Shown: one piece after another, positions 49,749 to 58,023 of the stretch
Position numbering within the stretch: the stretch's first letter is position 1
Layout of the letters: each line of letters opens with the position of its first letter
Source of the DNA: an uncultured Collinsella sp.
Lineage (GTDB): Bacteria; Actinomycetota; Coriobacteriia; Coriobacteriales; Coriobacteriaceae
DNA length: 64,000 nt
Reading direction: 5' to 3'
Assembly: GCA_900544095.1 (NCBI GenBank)
Contig: UQTV01000003.1
Location: 62,001 to 126,000 of the forward strand
The notes under the pieces: generated by a model
What the model saw: only the letters and a program-made list of their open reading frames with translations
Told to the model about the DNA's origin: nothing
Databases searched by the model: none
Position numbers and translations under genes: made by a program

Positions 49749-51536
49749 CTACATCAGGCGCAGGCTAACGTCCTTGAGCTGGGCGCCGGAAACGGCACTC
49801 GGAGCGCCCGACATGAGGTCGGAGCCGCTGGCCGTCTTGGGGAACGCCATGACGTCGCGGATGGAGTCGGAGCCGGTGAGCAGCATGCACACGCGGTCCA
49901 GACCCAGAGCAAAACCGCCCATCGGGGGCGCACCAAACTTGAGCGCCTCCATGAGGAAGCCGAACTGAGACTCGGCGCGCTCCTCGGTAAAGCCCAGAAG
50001 CTTGAGCATGGACATCTGCATCTCGGCGTTGTGGATACGCATACCACCGCCGCCGGCCTCAAAGCCGTCCATGACAAAGTCGTAGGTGCAGGAGCCGGCT
50101 GCCAACGGGTCGGCCTCGATCTTGGCGATGTCGGTCTCGGTCGGCAGGGTAAAGGGCTGATGCTCGGCAGCGTAAGCCTTGCGGTCCTCGTCCCAGTGGA
50201 ACAGCGGGAAGTTGACGACCCACAGGAAGTCGTGGCCCTCGCGCTTGATCTCGAGCGCGTTAGCCATGTGCGAACGCATGCCGCCCAGGATCTCGTCGGA
50301 GAGCAGGCGCGGGCCGGCGGCGAACATCACAAGGTCGCCGGGCTCGACGTCCATGCGCTCGCGCAGAGCCGCCATCTCCTCGTCCGAGAAGAACTTGACG
50401 ATGGGGCTGTTGATGGAGCCGTCCTCGCGGAATGCGATCCAGGCCAGGCCCTTGGCGCCAAACGTGGAAGCCACGCCGGCAAGCTTATCGATCTTGGCAC
50501 GTGCCCAGGCACCGGCGCCCTTGGCGTTGATGGCCTTGACGACAGAGCCCTCCTCGTTCGCGGCAGTCGCAAAGACCTTGAACTTGGAGTTGGCAAAGAT
50601 ATCGGTCAGGTCGATCAGGTGCATGCCATAGCGGGTATCGGGCTTGTCGGAGCCATAGGTGTCCATGGCCTCCCAGTAGTCCATGCGGCGCAGCGGCGTG
50701 GGCATCTCGACACCCATGCGGCCGAAGGCATCGGACAGAACTTCCTCGAGCGCGCTCATGACATCGTTCTGGTCCACAAAAGACATCTCGATATCGACCT
50801 GAGTGAACTCGGGCTGACGATCGGCGCGCAGGTCCTCGTCGCGGAAGCACTTGGCAACCTGGTAGTAGCGCTCGACGCCACCAACCATGAGCAGCTGCTT
50901 CAGGAGCTGCGGGGACTGCGGCAGGGCGTAGAAATTGCCCGGCTGAATGCGGCTGGGGACGATGAAGTCGCGAGCGCCCTCGGGCGTGGACTTGAATAGG
51001 GAGGGCGTCTCGACCTCCATGAACTCACGGTTGTGCAGCGCCTCGCGAATGGCAAAGGTGAAGTCGGAGCGCAGCTTGAGGTTAGCCATCATCTCGGGAC
51101 GACGGAGGTCCAGATAGCGATAACGCAGGCGGGTGTCCTCGCTGGTCTCGATGCCGTCCTCGATCTGGAACGGCGGGGTGACGGACGTGTTGAGCACCTC
51201 GGCGTGGTCGGTCAGGACCTCGATCTCGCCGGTCGCGAGCTTGGTGTTGGTGGTCTCCTCACCACGGGCGCGCACGACGCCGTGAATCTTGATGGGCCAC
51301 TCGGGACGCATAGTCTCGGCGATCTTAAAGGCATCGCCGTCGGAGTGCTCGGGGTCGAAGGTGAGCTGCGTGATGCCCTCGCGGTCGCGAAGGTCGCAGA
51401 AGATAAGGCCGCCGTGATCGCGACGACGGCTCACCCAACCGGTGAGGGTGACCTCTTCGCCCACGTTCTCGAAGCGAAGCTCGCCGCAGGTACGGGTGTG
51501 CATGGAATGCTCATCGATGGGACGGGTCTGGCTCAT
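49749..51536 (-). CDS. aspS: Aspartyl-tRNA synthetase
   Basis: A 595-aa class II synthetase of the bacterial type: N-terminal OB-fold anticodon domain (about 15-105, GWVSRRRDHGGLIFCDLRDR), motif 1 region, motif 2 CFRDEDLRADRQPEFTQVD, the GAD insertion domain, and motif 3 GGFALGLDRVCMLL. The start follows AAGGAGG. The asparaginylation specificity (AspRS versus AspRS-ND) cannot be read with certainty. Confidence 0.96.
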   Translation of the reverse strand: MSQTRPIDEHSMHTRTCGELRFENVGEEVTLTGWVSRRRDHGGLIFCDLRDREGITQLTFDPEHSDGDAFKIAETMRPEWPIKIHGVVRARGEETTNTKLATGEIEVLTDHAEVLNTSVTPPFQIEDGIETSEDTRLRYRYLDLRRPEMMANLKLRSDFTFAIREALHNREFMEVETPSLFKSTPEGARDFIVPSRIQPGNFYALPQSPQLLKQLLMVGGVERYYQVAKCFRDEDLRADRQPEFTQVDIEMSFVDQNDVMSALEEVLSDAFGRMGVEMPTPLRRMDYWEAMDTYGSDKPDTRYGMHLIDLTDIFANSKFKVFATAANEEGSVVKAINAKGAGAWARAKIDKLAGVASTFGAKGLAWIAFREDGSINSPIVKFFSDEEMAALRERMDVEPGDLVMFAAGPRLLSDEILGGMRSHMANALEIKREGHDFLWVVNFPLFHWDEDRKAYAAEHQPFTLPTETDIAKIEADPLAAGSCTYDFVMDGFEAGGGGMRIHNAEMQMSMLKLLGFTEERAESQFGFLMEALKFGAPPMGGFALGLDRVCMLLTGSDSIRDVMAFPKTASGSDLMSGAPSAVSGAQLKDVSLRLM

Positions 51537-51792
51537 ACCAGTGATCCTCCTTTATGGATCTGTGCCGCCCCGTGTCGTTCCGGGCGGCGTCGTACAGATT
51601 TGCCCAGCCTGCGTAAACCGCGCAGCCAGACATGGCGTTCTATTTTATCGCACCTGTGTCGATGTGCCGCGAAAAAGTAGCTCTTGCCCAAAGACTTGAC
51701 GGAGACGAAACAATTGACGCACCGCGGCCGTCACCCAGGCGCGCGGCGTGCGACAATGTGCCCCAATACAACTGCACTCGGAAAGGCCCGCC

Positions 51793-52428
51793 ATGACTGC
51801 ACGCCTCATCGTTATGGATATCGACTCCACGCTCATCAACCAGGAGGTCATCGACCTGTTGGGCGAAGAGGCCGGCGTGGGCGAGCAGGTGGCACAGATC
51901 ACCGAACGCGCCATGCGCGGCGAGCTTGACTTTAAGCAGGCGCTCGAGGAGCGCGTGGGGCTGCTCGCCGGCCTGGACGAGAGCGTGTTCGAGCGCACCT
52001 TTGAGCGCGTGACGTTTACCCCCGGCGCGCTGGAGCTTGTGCGCTCGGCACACAGCAAGGGCTGGAAGGTCGGCGTGGTAAGCGGCGGCTTTCACGAGGT
52101 CGCCGATAAGATCGTGGCCGCTGCGGGCATCGATTTTTGCCTGGCCAACCGCCTGGAGGCCGTAGACGGCAAGCTCACGGGTAAGCTGGCGGCCGACATC
52201 GTGACCAAGGAGTCCAAACTTATCCAGATGCTGGATTGGGCAGTTGAATGCGGCGTCGATATGGCTCACACCGTCGCGATTGGCGACGGCGCCAACGACA
52301 TCCCCATGATTCAGGCCGCGGGCACGGGCATCGCGTTTTGCGCCAAGCCCAAGACGCGCGAGGCCGCCCCGTTTGCCATCGACGAGCGCAACCTGATGCT
52401 CGCCATGGACATCATCCTGCGCGACTAA
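51793..52428 (+). CDS. serB: Phosphoserine phosphatase SerB
   Basis: A 211-aa HAD-family phosphatase for the last step of serine synthesis. Motif I is VMDIDSTLI (nucleophile Asp), motif II Ser in VSGGF, motif III Lys in VTKESK and motif IV GDGANDIPM. The N-terminal ACT domain of E. coli SerB is absent, as in short SerB proteins. The ATG at 51793 has GAAAGG upstream; the frame start 15 codons earlier has no ribosome binding site. Confidence 0.94.
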   Translation: MTARLIVMDIDSTLINQEVIDLLGEEAGVGEQVAQITERAMRGELDFKQALEERVGLLAGLDESVFERTFERVTFTPGALELVRSAHSKGWKVGVVSGGFHEVADKIVAAAGIDFCLANRLEAVDGKLTGKLAADIVTKESKLIQMLDWAVECGVDMAHTVAIGDGANDIPMIQAAGTGIAFCAKPKTREAAPFAIDERNLMLAMDIILRD

Positions 52429-52464
52429 CCGATCCGTCTAACAATTGAATCAGTCTGTCCTAAA

Positions 52465-52498
52465 GTTTCCGAACAATTTTGTCTTAGTGTTCGGAAAC
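52465..52498 (+). promoter_or_regulatory. Perfect dyad upstream of larB
   Basis: GTTTCCGAACA (52465-52475) and TGTTCGGAAAC (52488-52498) are exact complements separated by 12 nt, about 45 bp before the larB start. TTCGGA and TAGACT, 18 bp apart, could be -35/-10, so the right arm overlaps the promoter. Candidate operator for the TetR protein at the end of this operon or for an outside lactate regulator. Confidence 0.7.
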
Positions 52499-52542
52499 AT
52501 ACCCTTTGAGTGCTAGACTTTGCGCCGTCGAAGGGAACATAT

Positions 52543-53325
52543 ATGGATAAGCGAGATCTTGAGCAATTGCTGAGCGATGTTGCCGGCGGAGCAGTCACCC
52601 CTGCCGACGCCCTCACGCGCATCCAGACGGCTCCGACCGCCGATCTGGGCTTTGCACAGCTCGATCTTTCGCGCGGAGTGCGCCAGGGAGTCGGCGAGGT
52701 TGTCTACGGTGCCGGTAAAACCGCCGAGCAAATTGCCGCCATTATCAAAGCATTACTCGATGCCGGCCAGGAACGCATCCTGGTCACGCGCCTGGACGAC
52801 GAAAAGGCAGCCCGCACCGCTGAGCTTCTCGGCAACGGCATCGACCTGGGATATGTCCCGGACGCCCAGCTCGCCCTCGTGGGCGGCAAGCCCTCCCCTA
52901 CCGGCAACGGACGCATCGTTGTCGCCTGCGCCGGCACGAGCGACCTGCCCGTCGCCGAGGAAGCTGCGTTGACGGCCGAGTTCTATGGCAACGAGGTCGA
53001 CCGCCTCTACGACGTGGGTGTCGCCGGTCTGCACCGTCTGCTCGCGCATGCCGAGGAACTTGCCCAGGCGCAGGTGGTCATCGCCATCGCCGGCATGGAA
53101 GGCGCGCTGGCGAGCGTCATCGGCGGCCTGGTGAGTTGCCCGGTCATCGCCGTTCCCACCAGCGTGGGCTACGGCGCGAACTTTGGTGGCGTGGCCGCGC
53201 TGCTCGCCATGCTCAACTCCTGCGCCAGCGGCGTCTCGGTCGTCAATATCGACAACGGCTTTGGTGCCGCCTACCAGGCAAGTCTTATCAATCATCTGAG
53301 CGCCGGCACGCCCTGCGCCCGCTAA
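52543..53325 (+). CDS. larB: LarB, pyridinium-3,5-bisthiocarboxylate pathway carboxylase
   Basis: LarB carboxylates and hydrolyses nicotinic acid adenine dinucleotide, the first step in nickel-pincer cofactor synthesis for lactate racemase. The 260-aa protein has the LarB N-terminal part (DLSRGVRQGVGEVVYGAGKT) and the PurE-like C-terminal part (VACAGTSDLPVAEEA, AGMEGALASVIGGLV, PTSVGYGANFGG). The ATG at 52543 follows GAAGGGAAC. First gene of larB-larC-tetR. Confidence 0.95.
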   Translation: MDKRDLEQLLSDVAGGAVTPADALTRIQTAPTADLGFAQLDLSRGVRQGVGEVVYGAGKTAEQIAAIIKALLDAGQERILVTRLDDEKAARTAELLGNGIDLGYVPDAQLALVGGKPSPTGNGRIVVACAGTSDLPVAEEAALTAEFYGNEVDRLYDVGVAGLHRLLAHAEELAQAQVVIAIAGMEGALASVIGGLVSCPVIAVPTSVGYGANFGGVAALLAMLNSCASGVSVVNIDNGFGAAYQASLINHLSAGTPCAR

Positions 53326-53335
53326 GGAGCATTCC

Positions 53336-54241
53336 ATGTCCAACCATCAGCACACGCTTATCATCGACGGAACCTCGGGCATCAGCGGCGATATGACCGT
53401 CGCGGCTCTGCTCGACCTGGGCGCCAACGAGGAACACCTGCGCGAACAACTCGCCACGCTGCCGGTCGACGGCTTTACGATCGCTGTCACGCGCGTAAAC
53501 AAGCACGGCATCGACGCCTGCGATTTCGACGTCCAGCTTGCAGAGGAGCTCGAGAACCACGATCACGATATGGCCTGGCTCTACGGTAATGAGGCTGCTG
53601 TCGAGCGCGAGCATGAGCATGAGCACCACCATCATGACCATGACGAGCACGACCACTGCCACGAGCACGACCATGAGAGCCATGACCACGAGGGCCATCA
53701 TCACGCCCACCACCATCACCACCGGTCTTTGGCGGACGTCACCGCCATTATCGATGGCTCGCAGCTAAGCGATGGTGCCAAGCGTCGCGCCCTCGCCATC
53801 TTTACCGCACTCGCCGCCGCCGAGGCCAAGGCCCACGGCAAAGCGCCCGACACCGTCATGTTCCACGAGGTGGGCGCCGTCGACTCCATCGTCGACGTCT
53901 GCTCTGTCGCCATCTGCCTCGATGACCTGGGTATTGAGGACATCGTGGTTGAGTCGCTCTCCGAGGGTCACGGTACTATCCACTGCGCCCACGGCCTTAT
54001 GCCCATTCCCGTCCCCGCCGTCGTCAACCTGTGCCAGGCAGGCAATATCGCCCTCACGCCTGCGCCGTTCGCCGGCGAGCTCGTGACGCCCACGGGCGCC
54101 GCCATCGTCGCCGCACTGCGCACGTCCGAGCACCTGCCGGCCCGCTACCGCATCGAGGCCGTCGGCTACGGCGCCGGTAAGCGCCCCTACGAGGGTTGCT
54201 CCGGCACGCTTCGCTGCCTGCTCGTTCACGCGGACGCATAG
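53336..54241 (+). CDS. larC: LarC N-terminal (LarC1-type) nickel insertion protein without LarC2 domain
   Basis: LarC inserts nickel into the pincer precursor. This 301-aa protein covers the LarC1 part (DGTSGISGDMTVAALLDLG, MFHEVGAVDSIVDV, GYGAGKRPYEGCSGTLR) and stops. The LarC2 region with the NIDDM-type motif is not encoded downstream in any frame, because tetR begins 3 bp later. L. plantarum makes LarC1 and LarC by ribosomal frameshifting; no such extension is possible here. Residues about 90-130 are an extreme His/Asp/Glu stretch (more than twenty His), a probable nickel store. Confidence 0.9.
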   Translation: MSNHQHTLIIDGTSGISGDMTVAALLDLGANEEHLREQLATLPVDGFTIAVTRVNKHGIDACDFDVQLAEELENHDHDMAWLYGNEAAVEREHEHEHHHHDHDEHDHCHEHDHESHDHEGHHHAHHHHHRSLADVTAIIDGSQLSDGAKRRALAIFTALAAAEAKAHGKAPDTVMFHEVGAVDSIVDVCSVAICLDDLGIEDIVVESLSEGHGTIHCAHGLMPIPVPAVVNLCQAGNIALTPAPFAGELVTPTGAAIVAALRTSEHLPARYRIEAVGYGAGKRPYEGCSGTLRCLLVHADA

Positions 54242-54243
54242 CC

Positions 54244-54783
54244 ATGGATGCCCGCAAGGCAAAAAGCCGCGCTGCCATCGTTGCGGCGTTCTCCGAGCTG
54301 CTGCGCGAAGAGGACTACGGCAAGATCACCGTCGGCGACATCATCGCGCGCGCTCACGTAGGCCGCGCTACATTCTACGGCCTCTTTAAGAGCAAAGACG
54401 ACCTGTTGTCCGAACTCGTGAGCGACATCTGCACCCACGCCCTCGACGACGATGGCACACCGCTCGACGACCCACTCGTGCAGGTCGAGCATATTCTCAA
54501 CAATCTATGGGAACGTCGCCAGGGCGTCCGAGCGCTGGTAGCCGGCGCCGGCTCACGCGTCTTCGCCGACTGCTTACGCAAGACCATCATGTCGCGCGCA
54601 GCCGAAACCGTCCCCGTCGACCCCGCAGGCCCCGCCGCCACCATGGACCGAAGCTTCCTACTACACCACATAGCCTCAAGCTTCGTAGGAATGGTCCAAT
54701 GGTGGGCCTGGCACAACTTCGAAGCAAACAAAGCCGACGTAGCCAAAGACTACCTCTCAGCCATAAAGCCCCTCTTCACCTAA
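54244..54783 (+). CDS. TetR/AcrR family regulator
   Basis: A 179-aa regulator with the TetR helix-turn-helix (KITVGDIIARAHVGRATFYGLFKSKDDLL) and a C-terminal ligand domain with WWAWHNFEANKADVAKDYL. The ATG at 54244 lies 2 bp after the larC stop, so it is coupled to larBC. It probably regulates the lar genes (inference). It has no close sequence feature that reveals the ligand. Confidence 0.88.
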   Translation: MDARKAKSRAAIVAAFSELLREEDYGKITVGDIIARAHVGRATFYGLFKSKDDLLSELVSDICTHALDDDGTPLDDPLVQVEHILNNLWERRQGVRALVAGAGSRVFADCLRKTIMSRAAETVPVDPAGPAATMDRSFLLHHIASSFVGMVQWWAWHNFEANKADVAKDYLSAIKPLFT

Positions 54784-54939
54784 GTAAGAAGCTCATCCCA
54801 AATCATCGACCCAACCCAGGCCGCCACGCATCCCAAAGTGTCATTCACACTTCAACGCCCCCAACAGCAACAAGCCCCTCCCATCCAAATTCAGATATAT
54901 ATATTGGGTTGCTTGTTCCAACGCGACCAAGATCCCGCA
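54784..54939. other. Intergenic region after tetR
   Basis: Low-complexity, with ATATATAT near 54896-54904. No gene is supported. Confidence 0.35.
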
Positions 54940-55064
54940 GCTGGCCGCATGGGGTAACTTCCCAGCGCATTCCGCAGGACGAAAGAACCCCCGCCGCACG
55001 AAGTGCGCAGCGGGGGTTCTTTCATGTCCGAGGACGCGCTGGGAAGTTACCCCATGCGGCCAGC
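54940..55064. repeat. Structured palindrome F4, copy A
   Basis: Outer stem of 29 perfect base pairs (left arm 54940-54968, right arm 55036-55064). Inner stem AAAGAACCCCCGC/GCGGGGGTTCTTT with a hairpin loop. Between them lies a conserved asymmetric internal loop: TTCCGCAGGAC on the left, GTCCGAGGAC on the right. It separates the convergent tetR and aquaporin genes and may terminate both. Copy B is at 57874-58000. Confidence 0.85.
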
Positions 55065-55085
55065 GGACAACTATGTAGCCTTGGA

Positions 55086-55817
55086 CTAGAACATGCCCAA
55101 GAAACCGTGCACAAACAGCGCGGCCAGAGCGGCACCGACAAACGGAGCGATGCCAGGAACAAGCAGGCCGTACTTCCAGTTGTTGTCAGCCTTGTTCTTA
55201 ATCGGCAGCACCTGATAGGCCATGCGAGGACCAAGGTCACGGGCCTGGTTCATGGCGAAGCCAGTGATACCTCCCATGCCCATGCCAACAGCCCAAACGA
55301 TCAGACCGACGCAGATAGCGAGCATCAGGACGTTCTCGCCAGCACGGTTAGCAGCAGCAAGGATGGCGCTGATGAACACAAAGGTGCAGATAGCCTCGCA
55401 GAAGAAATTACGGGCATAGTTCGTACCCTCGGTGGTGGGGTTGGTCGAGAAGATGTTGCGCTGAGCAATGGGATCGATGACACCATCGGAAGCCTTGAAC
55501 TCATCGGCATACATCAACCATGCGATCACGGCACCCGCAAAGCCGCCGAGCATATCGGCAATCATGAAGGGGATGCAGCTGCTCCACGGCACCAGACCGA
55601 CGATGCACTGGGCAAGCACCATAGCCGGGTTCATGCACACGGCGCCACCAAAGACAAACAGGCAGACCGAGATGCCAAAAGACCAAGTGGTGATGGCAAA
55701 CATATGGCCGGAGCCCTGATACTTGGTACCCTTAAGCACGGTATCGCAGTGCACGCCCACGCCAAAGATGATCATGAGGGCCGTTGCGCCGAATTCGCAG
55801 AGGAGTTTGGTAAGCAT
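55086..55817 (-). CDS. MIP family aquaglyceroporin, probable lactate facilitator (LarD-like)
   Basis: A 243-aa six-helix channel. The first half-helix motif is CMNPAMVLA (NPA 63-65). The second is MNQARDLGPR: NQA instead of NPA (190-192), while the following Arg-Asp is kept. L. plantarum LarD, an aquaglyceroporin, carries D/L-lactate and is part of the lar operon. Here the gene follows larA by 49 bp. Glycerol facilitation remains possible. The ribosome binding site is GATAAGG. Confidence 0.85.
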   Translation of the reverse strand: MLTKLLCEFGATALMIIFGVGVHCDTVLKGTKYQGSGHMFAITTWSFGISVCLFVFGGAVCMNPAMVLAQCIVGLVPWSSCIPFMIADMLGGFAGAVIAWLMYADEFKASDGVIDPIAQRNIFSTNPTTEGTNYARNFFCEAICTFVFISAILAAANRAGENVLMLAICVGLIVWAVGMGMGGITGFAMNQARDLGPRMAYQVLPIKNKADNNWKYGLLVPGIAPFVGAALAALFVHGFLGMF

Positions 55818-55866
55818 AAAACCTTATCTTTCTTGTCGGTTATAAACGATTCGTTTAGGCCGCGTA

Positions 55867-57144
55867 CTAGTGCTGTGCGACGACAACGCCCAGGCCATCG
55901 GGAATGACGGCCACCTTGGCATCGGCACCCTTCATCTCAAAGGCGAGCTTGAGCGCCTCATCGAGGGTGTTGACCGGCGTCATGTGCATATCCTTGATCA
56001 TCTGGTGATCGCACAGGTCGGTGACCATGATCACAGGGTGATGCGCCAGGATGCGGGCAAAGATCTGGCTCGTCCACTGGTCGGGCAGGGTCTCGTCCTT
56101 AGGACGGTCGATGCAGGCACGCTCAAACTCCGCCGGATCGTTGTCGGCGATGTTGTGATAGAAGCCCTCGCCACCGTGACCGTCGGCACAGCCGGCGACG
56201 TCGATGATCACGCCGCCCTCGGGAAGCGTAGCCTCGGCAGAGCACATGCCCTTCACGGCCTGATAGATGTTCTGGTCGAGCGGGTAGCCGCCGTTGGTGG
56301 TGATGGCAATCTCGCACTCGACGGGCTCAACACCGGCAAGGCTCTTCACGAACTCGCAGCCAGCCTCGTGCGCCTTGTGGATGTCGCCGGCAAAGGAGCC
56401 GATGACCTCGTGCTTGCCGTTGAGCACCACGTTGAGCACAAAGGCAAGGTGAGCCATCTCGGCAGCGGCAAACATGTCCTCGCTCACGTGGTTGTGGCAC
56501 AGGTTGCCGGCACGCGAATGGGAATCGTTCACAAACTGACCTTTGTGGTTGTACATGATGGTCTTGTAGCTGGCGATGCCAGGCAGGACGGACTTGCGGC
56601 TACCAGAGAAACCGGCAAAGAAGTGCGGCTCAATAAAGCCCTCGGCAAGCAGCAGATCGCAATCGGCAGCAATCTTGTTGATGATGCACTCGCCACCAGA
56701 AGGCAGGGTGCCGATCTTTTTCATCATGCTGTCGTCAGTCGCGACGTGCATAACGATTTCCTCGTTGGCAACGATCTCCTCGCCGTACTTGTTGACGAGC
56801 TCCTCGTGCGTCGACGGACGATGCATACCCGTAGCAACCAAAATACGCACGCGAGCCTCGGGCGCAGCGGAATGGATGTGATGCAGCAGAATAGGCATCG
56901 TCACACGCGAGGGAACGGGGCGCGTATGATCGGAGCTAATAATGACGATATCCTTCTTGCCAGCACAAAGCTCCTCGAGCGAAGGCGAACCATAAGGGTC
57001 GGCAAGCGACTCCTCTACCAGCTCTTCCTGCGATTTTGTAGTCTTAAACTCGTTTTGATGACCTTCCATCACACCCGCGAAGTTCTTATCCTCGAGCTCC
57101 AGATGCAACGTCTTGTGGTCAAACGGCAGTTCACATTCAAACAA
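55867..57144 (-). CDS. larA: Nickel-dependent lactate racemase LarA
   Basis: LarA interconverts D- and L-lactate with the nickel-pincer nucleotide cofactor. Counting from a TTG start at 57144 gives 425 aa, and the key residues fall at exactly the L. plantarum positions: H108 (MHRPSTHEEL), H174 (EPHFFAG), K184 (GSRKSVLPG, the cofactor-bound Lys) and H200 (YNHKGQF). That numbering and the AGGAAGAGG upstream support TTG as start; the frame is open further upstream but not conserved. It is convergent with larB-larC. Confidence 0.95.
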   Translation of the reverse strand: MFECELPFDHKTLHLELEDKNFAGVMEGHQNEFKTTKSQEELVEESLADPYGSPSLEELCAGKKDIVIISSDHTRPVPSRVTMPILLHHIHSAAPEARVRILVATGMHRPSTHEELVNKYGEEIVANEEIVMHVATDDSMMKKIGTLPSGGECIINKIAADCDLLLAEGFIEPHFFAGFSGSRKSVLPGIASYKTIMYNHKGQFVNDSHSRAGNLCHNHVSEDMFAAAEMAHLAFVLNVVLNGKHEVIGSFAGDIHKAHEAGCEFVKSLAGVEPVECEIAITTNGGYPLDQNIYQAVKGMCSAEATLPEGGVIIDVAGCADGHGGEGFYHNIADNDPAEFERACIDRPKDETLPDQWTSQIFARILAHHPVIMVTDLCDHQMIKDMHMTPVNTLDEALKLAFEMKGADAKVAVIPDGLGVVVAQH

Positions 57145-57458
57145 TGACGAGCGCCCTCTTCCTTTCAACTGACACACTAGATAAACCGTTGGAAGGATAC
57201 GCCGCTCACCGAAAAACACCACCGTCCACCGACTCATTAACACAACGTTCATATTTGACCCACAACAAAACGGCCACGATCCCAAACGGGACCGCAGCCG
57301 CCTGTCAAAGACACTATAGACAGGATGATTTACGCAGCGCCGAGGCAAACATCTAGTCCGAGACGTACGCACGTAAGCCATTTTGCATAAATCCGTTAAT
57401 TAATTGCATAAGATGGCGCATGGATTTCTGGCCATAACTGGGTAGTACCCTCCGGAGC
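57145..57458. other. Upstream region of larA
   Basis: More than 300 bp without a gene. It should contain the larA promoter. I see no copy of the larB dyad here. Around 57390-57420 is an AT-rich stretch with the inverted TTAATTAA. Confidence 0.4.
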
Positions 57459-57485
57459 GTGCATTTTTGCGAGTATTCAGCATCG
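57459..57485 (+). repeat. Interspersed repeat F5, copy 3
   Basis: GTGCATTTTTGCGAGTATTC followed by AGCATCG, matching 37393-37419. The sequence before it (GGTAGTACCCTCCGGAGC) also resembles the flank of the inverted copy at 37560 (GTACCCCCTCTTGCG on its own strand). Confidence 0.65.
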
Positions 57486-57775
57486 CGGGATAAGATTTTG
57501 GTGCCAAAAATCTTTCAAAAGGTAGATAGTCCTCATGACTCGACCCATCTGGATAGCATGCGGCGAGAAACCAGCCATATATGATCGTCGCCAAAGCCCA
57601 ATCGTCGTGCAAAAGCATCAACAAAGGCAGCGAAAGCCGGCTATGGCCTTATGCATCAATCTTTGGCTGCTGAAAACTCCGTTTTTTGCACGTCGCCCCA
57701 AGCACCACCCTCACCCAGCGGCTGATCCGCCGAAGACCGGACATCGCAGGGCCCGCCATTAGTTTACTTTTAGGC
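57486..57775. other. Non-coding or decayed region
   Basis: About 290 bp with short unconvincing frames on both strands and no ribosome binding site. Nothing recognisable. Confidence 0.35.
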
Positions 57776-57873
57776 ACACTCCGCAGGACGCAAGAAGCCC
57801 TCGCCGCACTCCACGCTATGCGCGAAGCGCGCCTTATTCCCTTCAGCTTTAATCCCAGAAGACCGAGGACGAA
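57776..57873. repeat. Structured palindrome F4, degenerate copy C
   Basis: Contains the F4 core pieces CACTCCGCAGGACGCAAGAAG (split here as CACTCCGCAGGACG and CAAGAAGCCC) and ACCGAGGACGAAG, but the outer and inner stems no longer pair. It abuts copy B, as if one of two tandem copies had decayed. Confidence 0.5.
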
Positions 57874-58000
57874 GGGATCCGATGGGTTTCCCTCTGAATG
57901 CACTCCGCAGCACGAAGCCCCCCTATCCACAGCTCCGAAGGAGCAGGATAAGGGGGCTTCAAGTGCGAGGACGCATTCAGAGGGAAACCCATCGGGTCCC
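57874..58000. repeat. Structured palindrome F4, copy B
   Basis: Outer stem CCGATGGGTTTCCCTCTG (from 57879) with its complement ending at 57995. Inner stem GAAGCCCCC/GGGGGCTTC with a terminal GCTCC-GAA-GGAGC hairpin. The same asymmetric internal loop (ACTCCGCAG on the left, GCGAGGACG on the right) as copy A. The GGAC/GTCC pair of copy A is GCAC/GTGC here, a compensatory change. It lies just after the ppc stop. Confidence 0.85.
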
Positions 58001-58023
58001 GGTGAGAGCCACAGGGCTATCGA

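Noticed and set aside
53593..53724. CAT/CAC-rich stretch as a simple DNA repeat
   Set aside because: It is the in-frame His-rich coding region of larC with mixed codons, so it is a protein feature and not a microsatellite.
57400..57624. Minus-strand frame of 74 codons (starts MLMLLHDDWALA)
   Set aside because: It spans the F5 repeat, has no ribosome binding site and no recognisable domain; probably decayed or random sequence.
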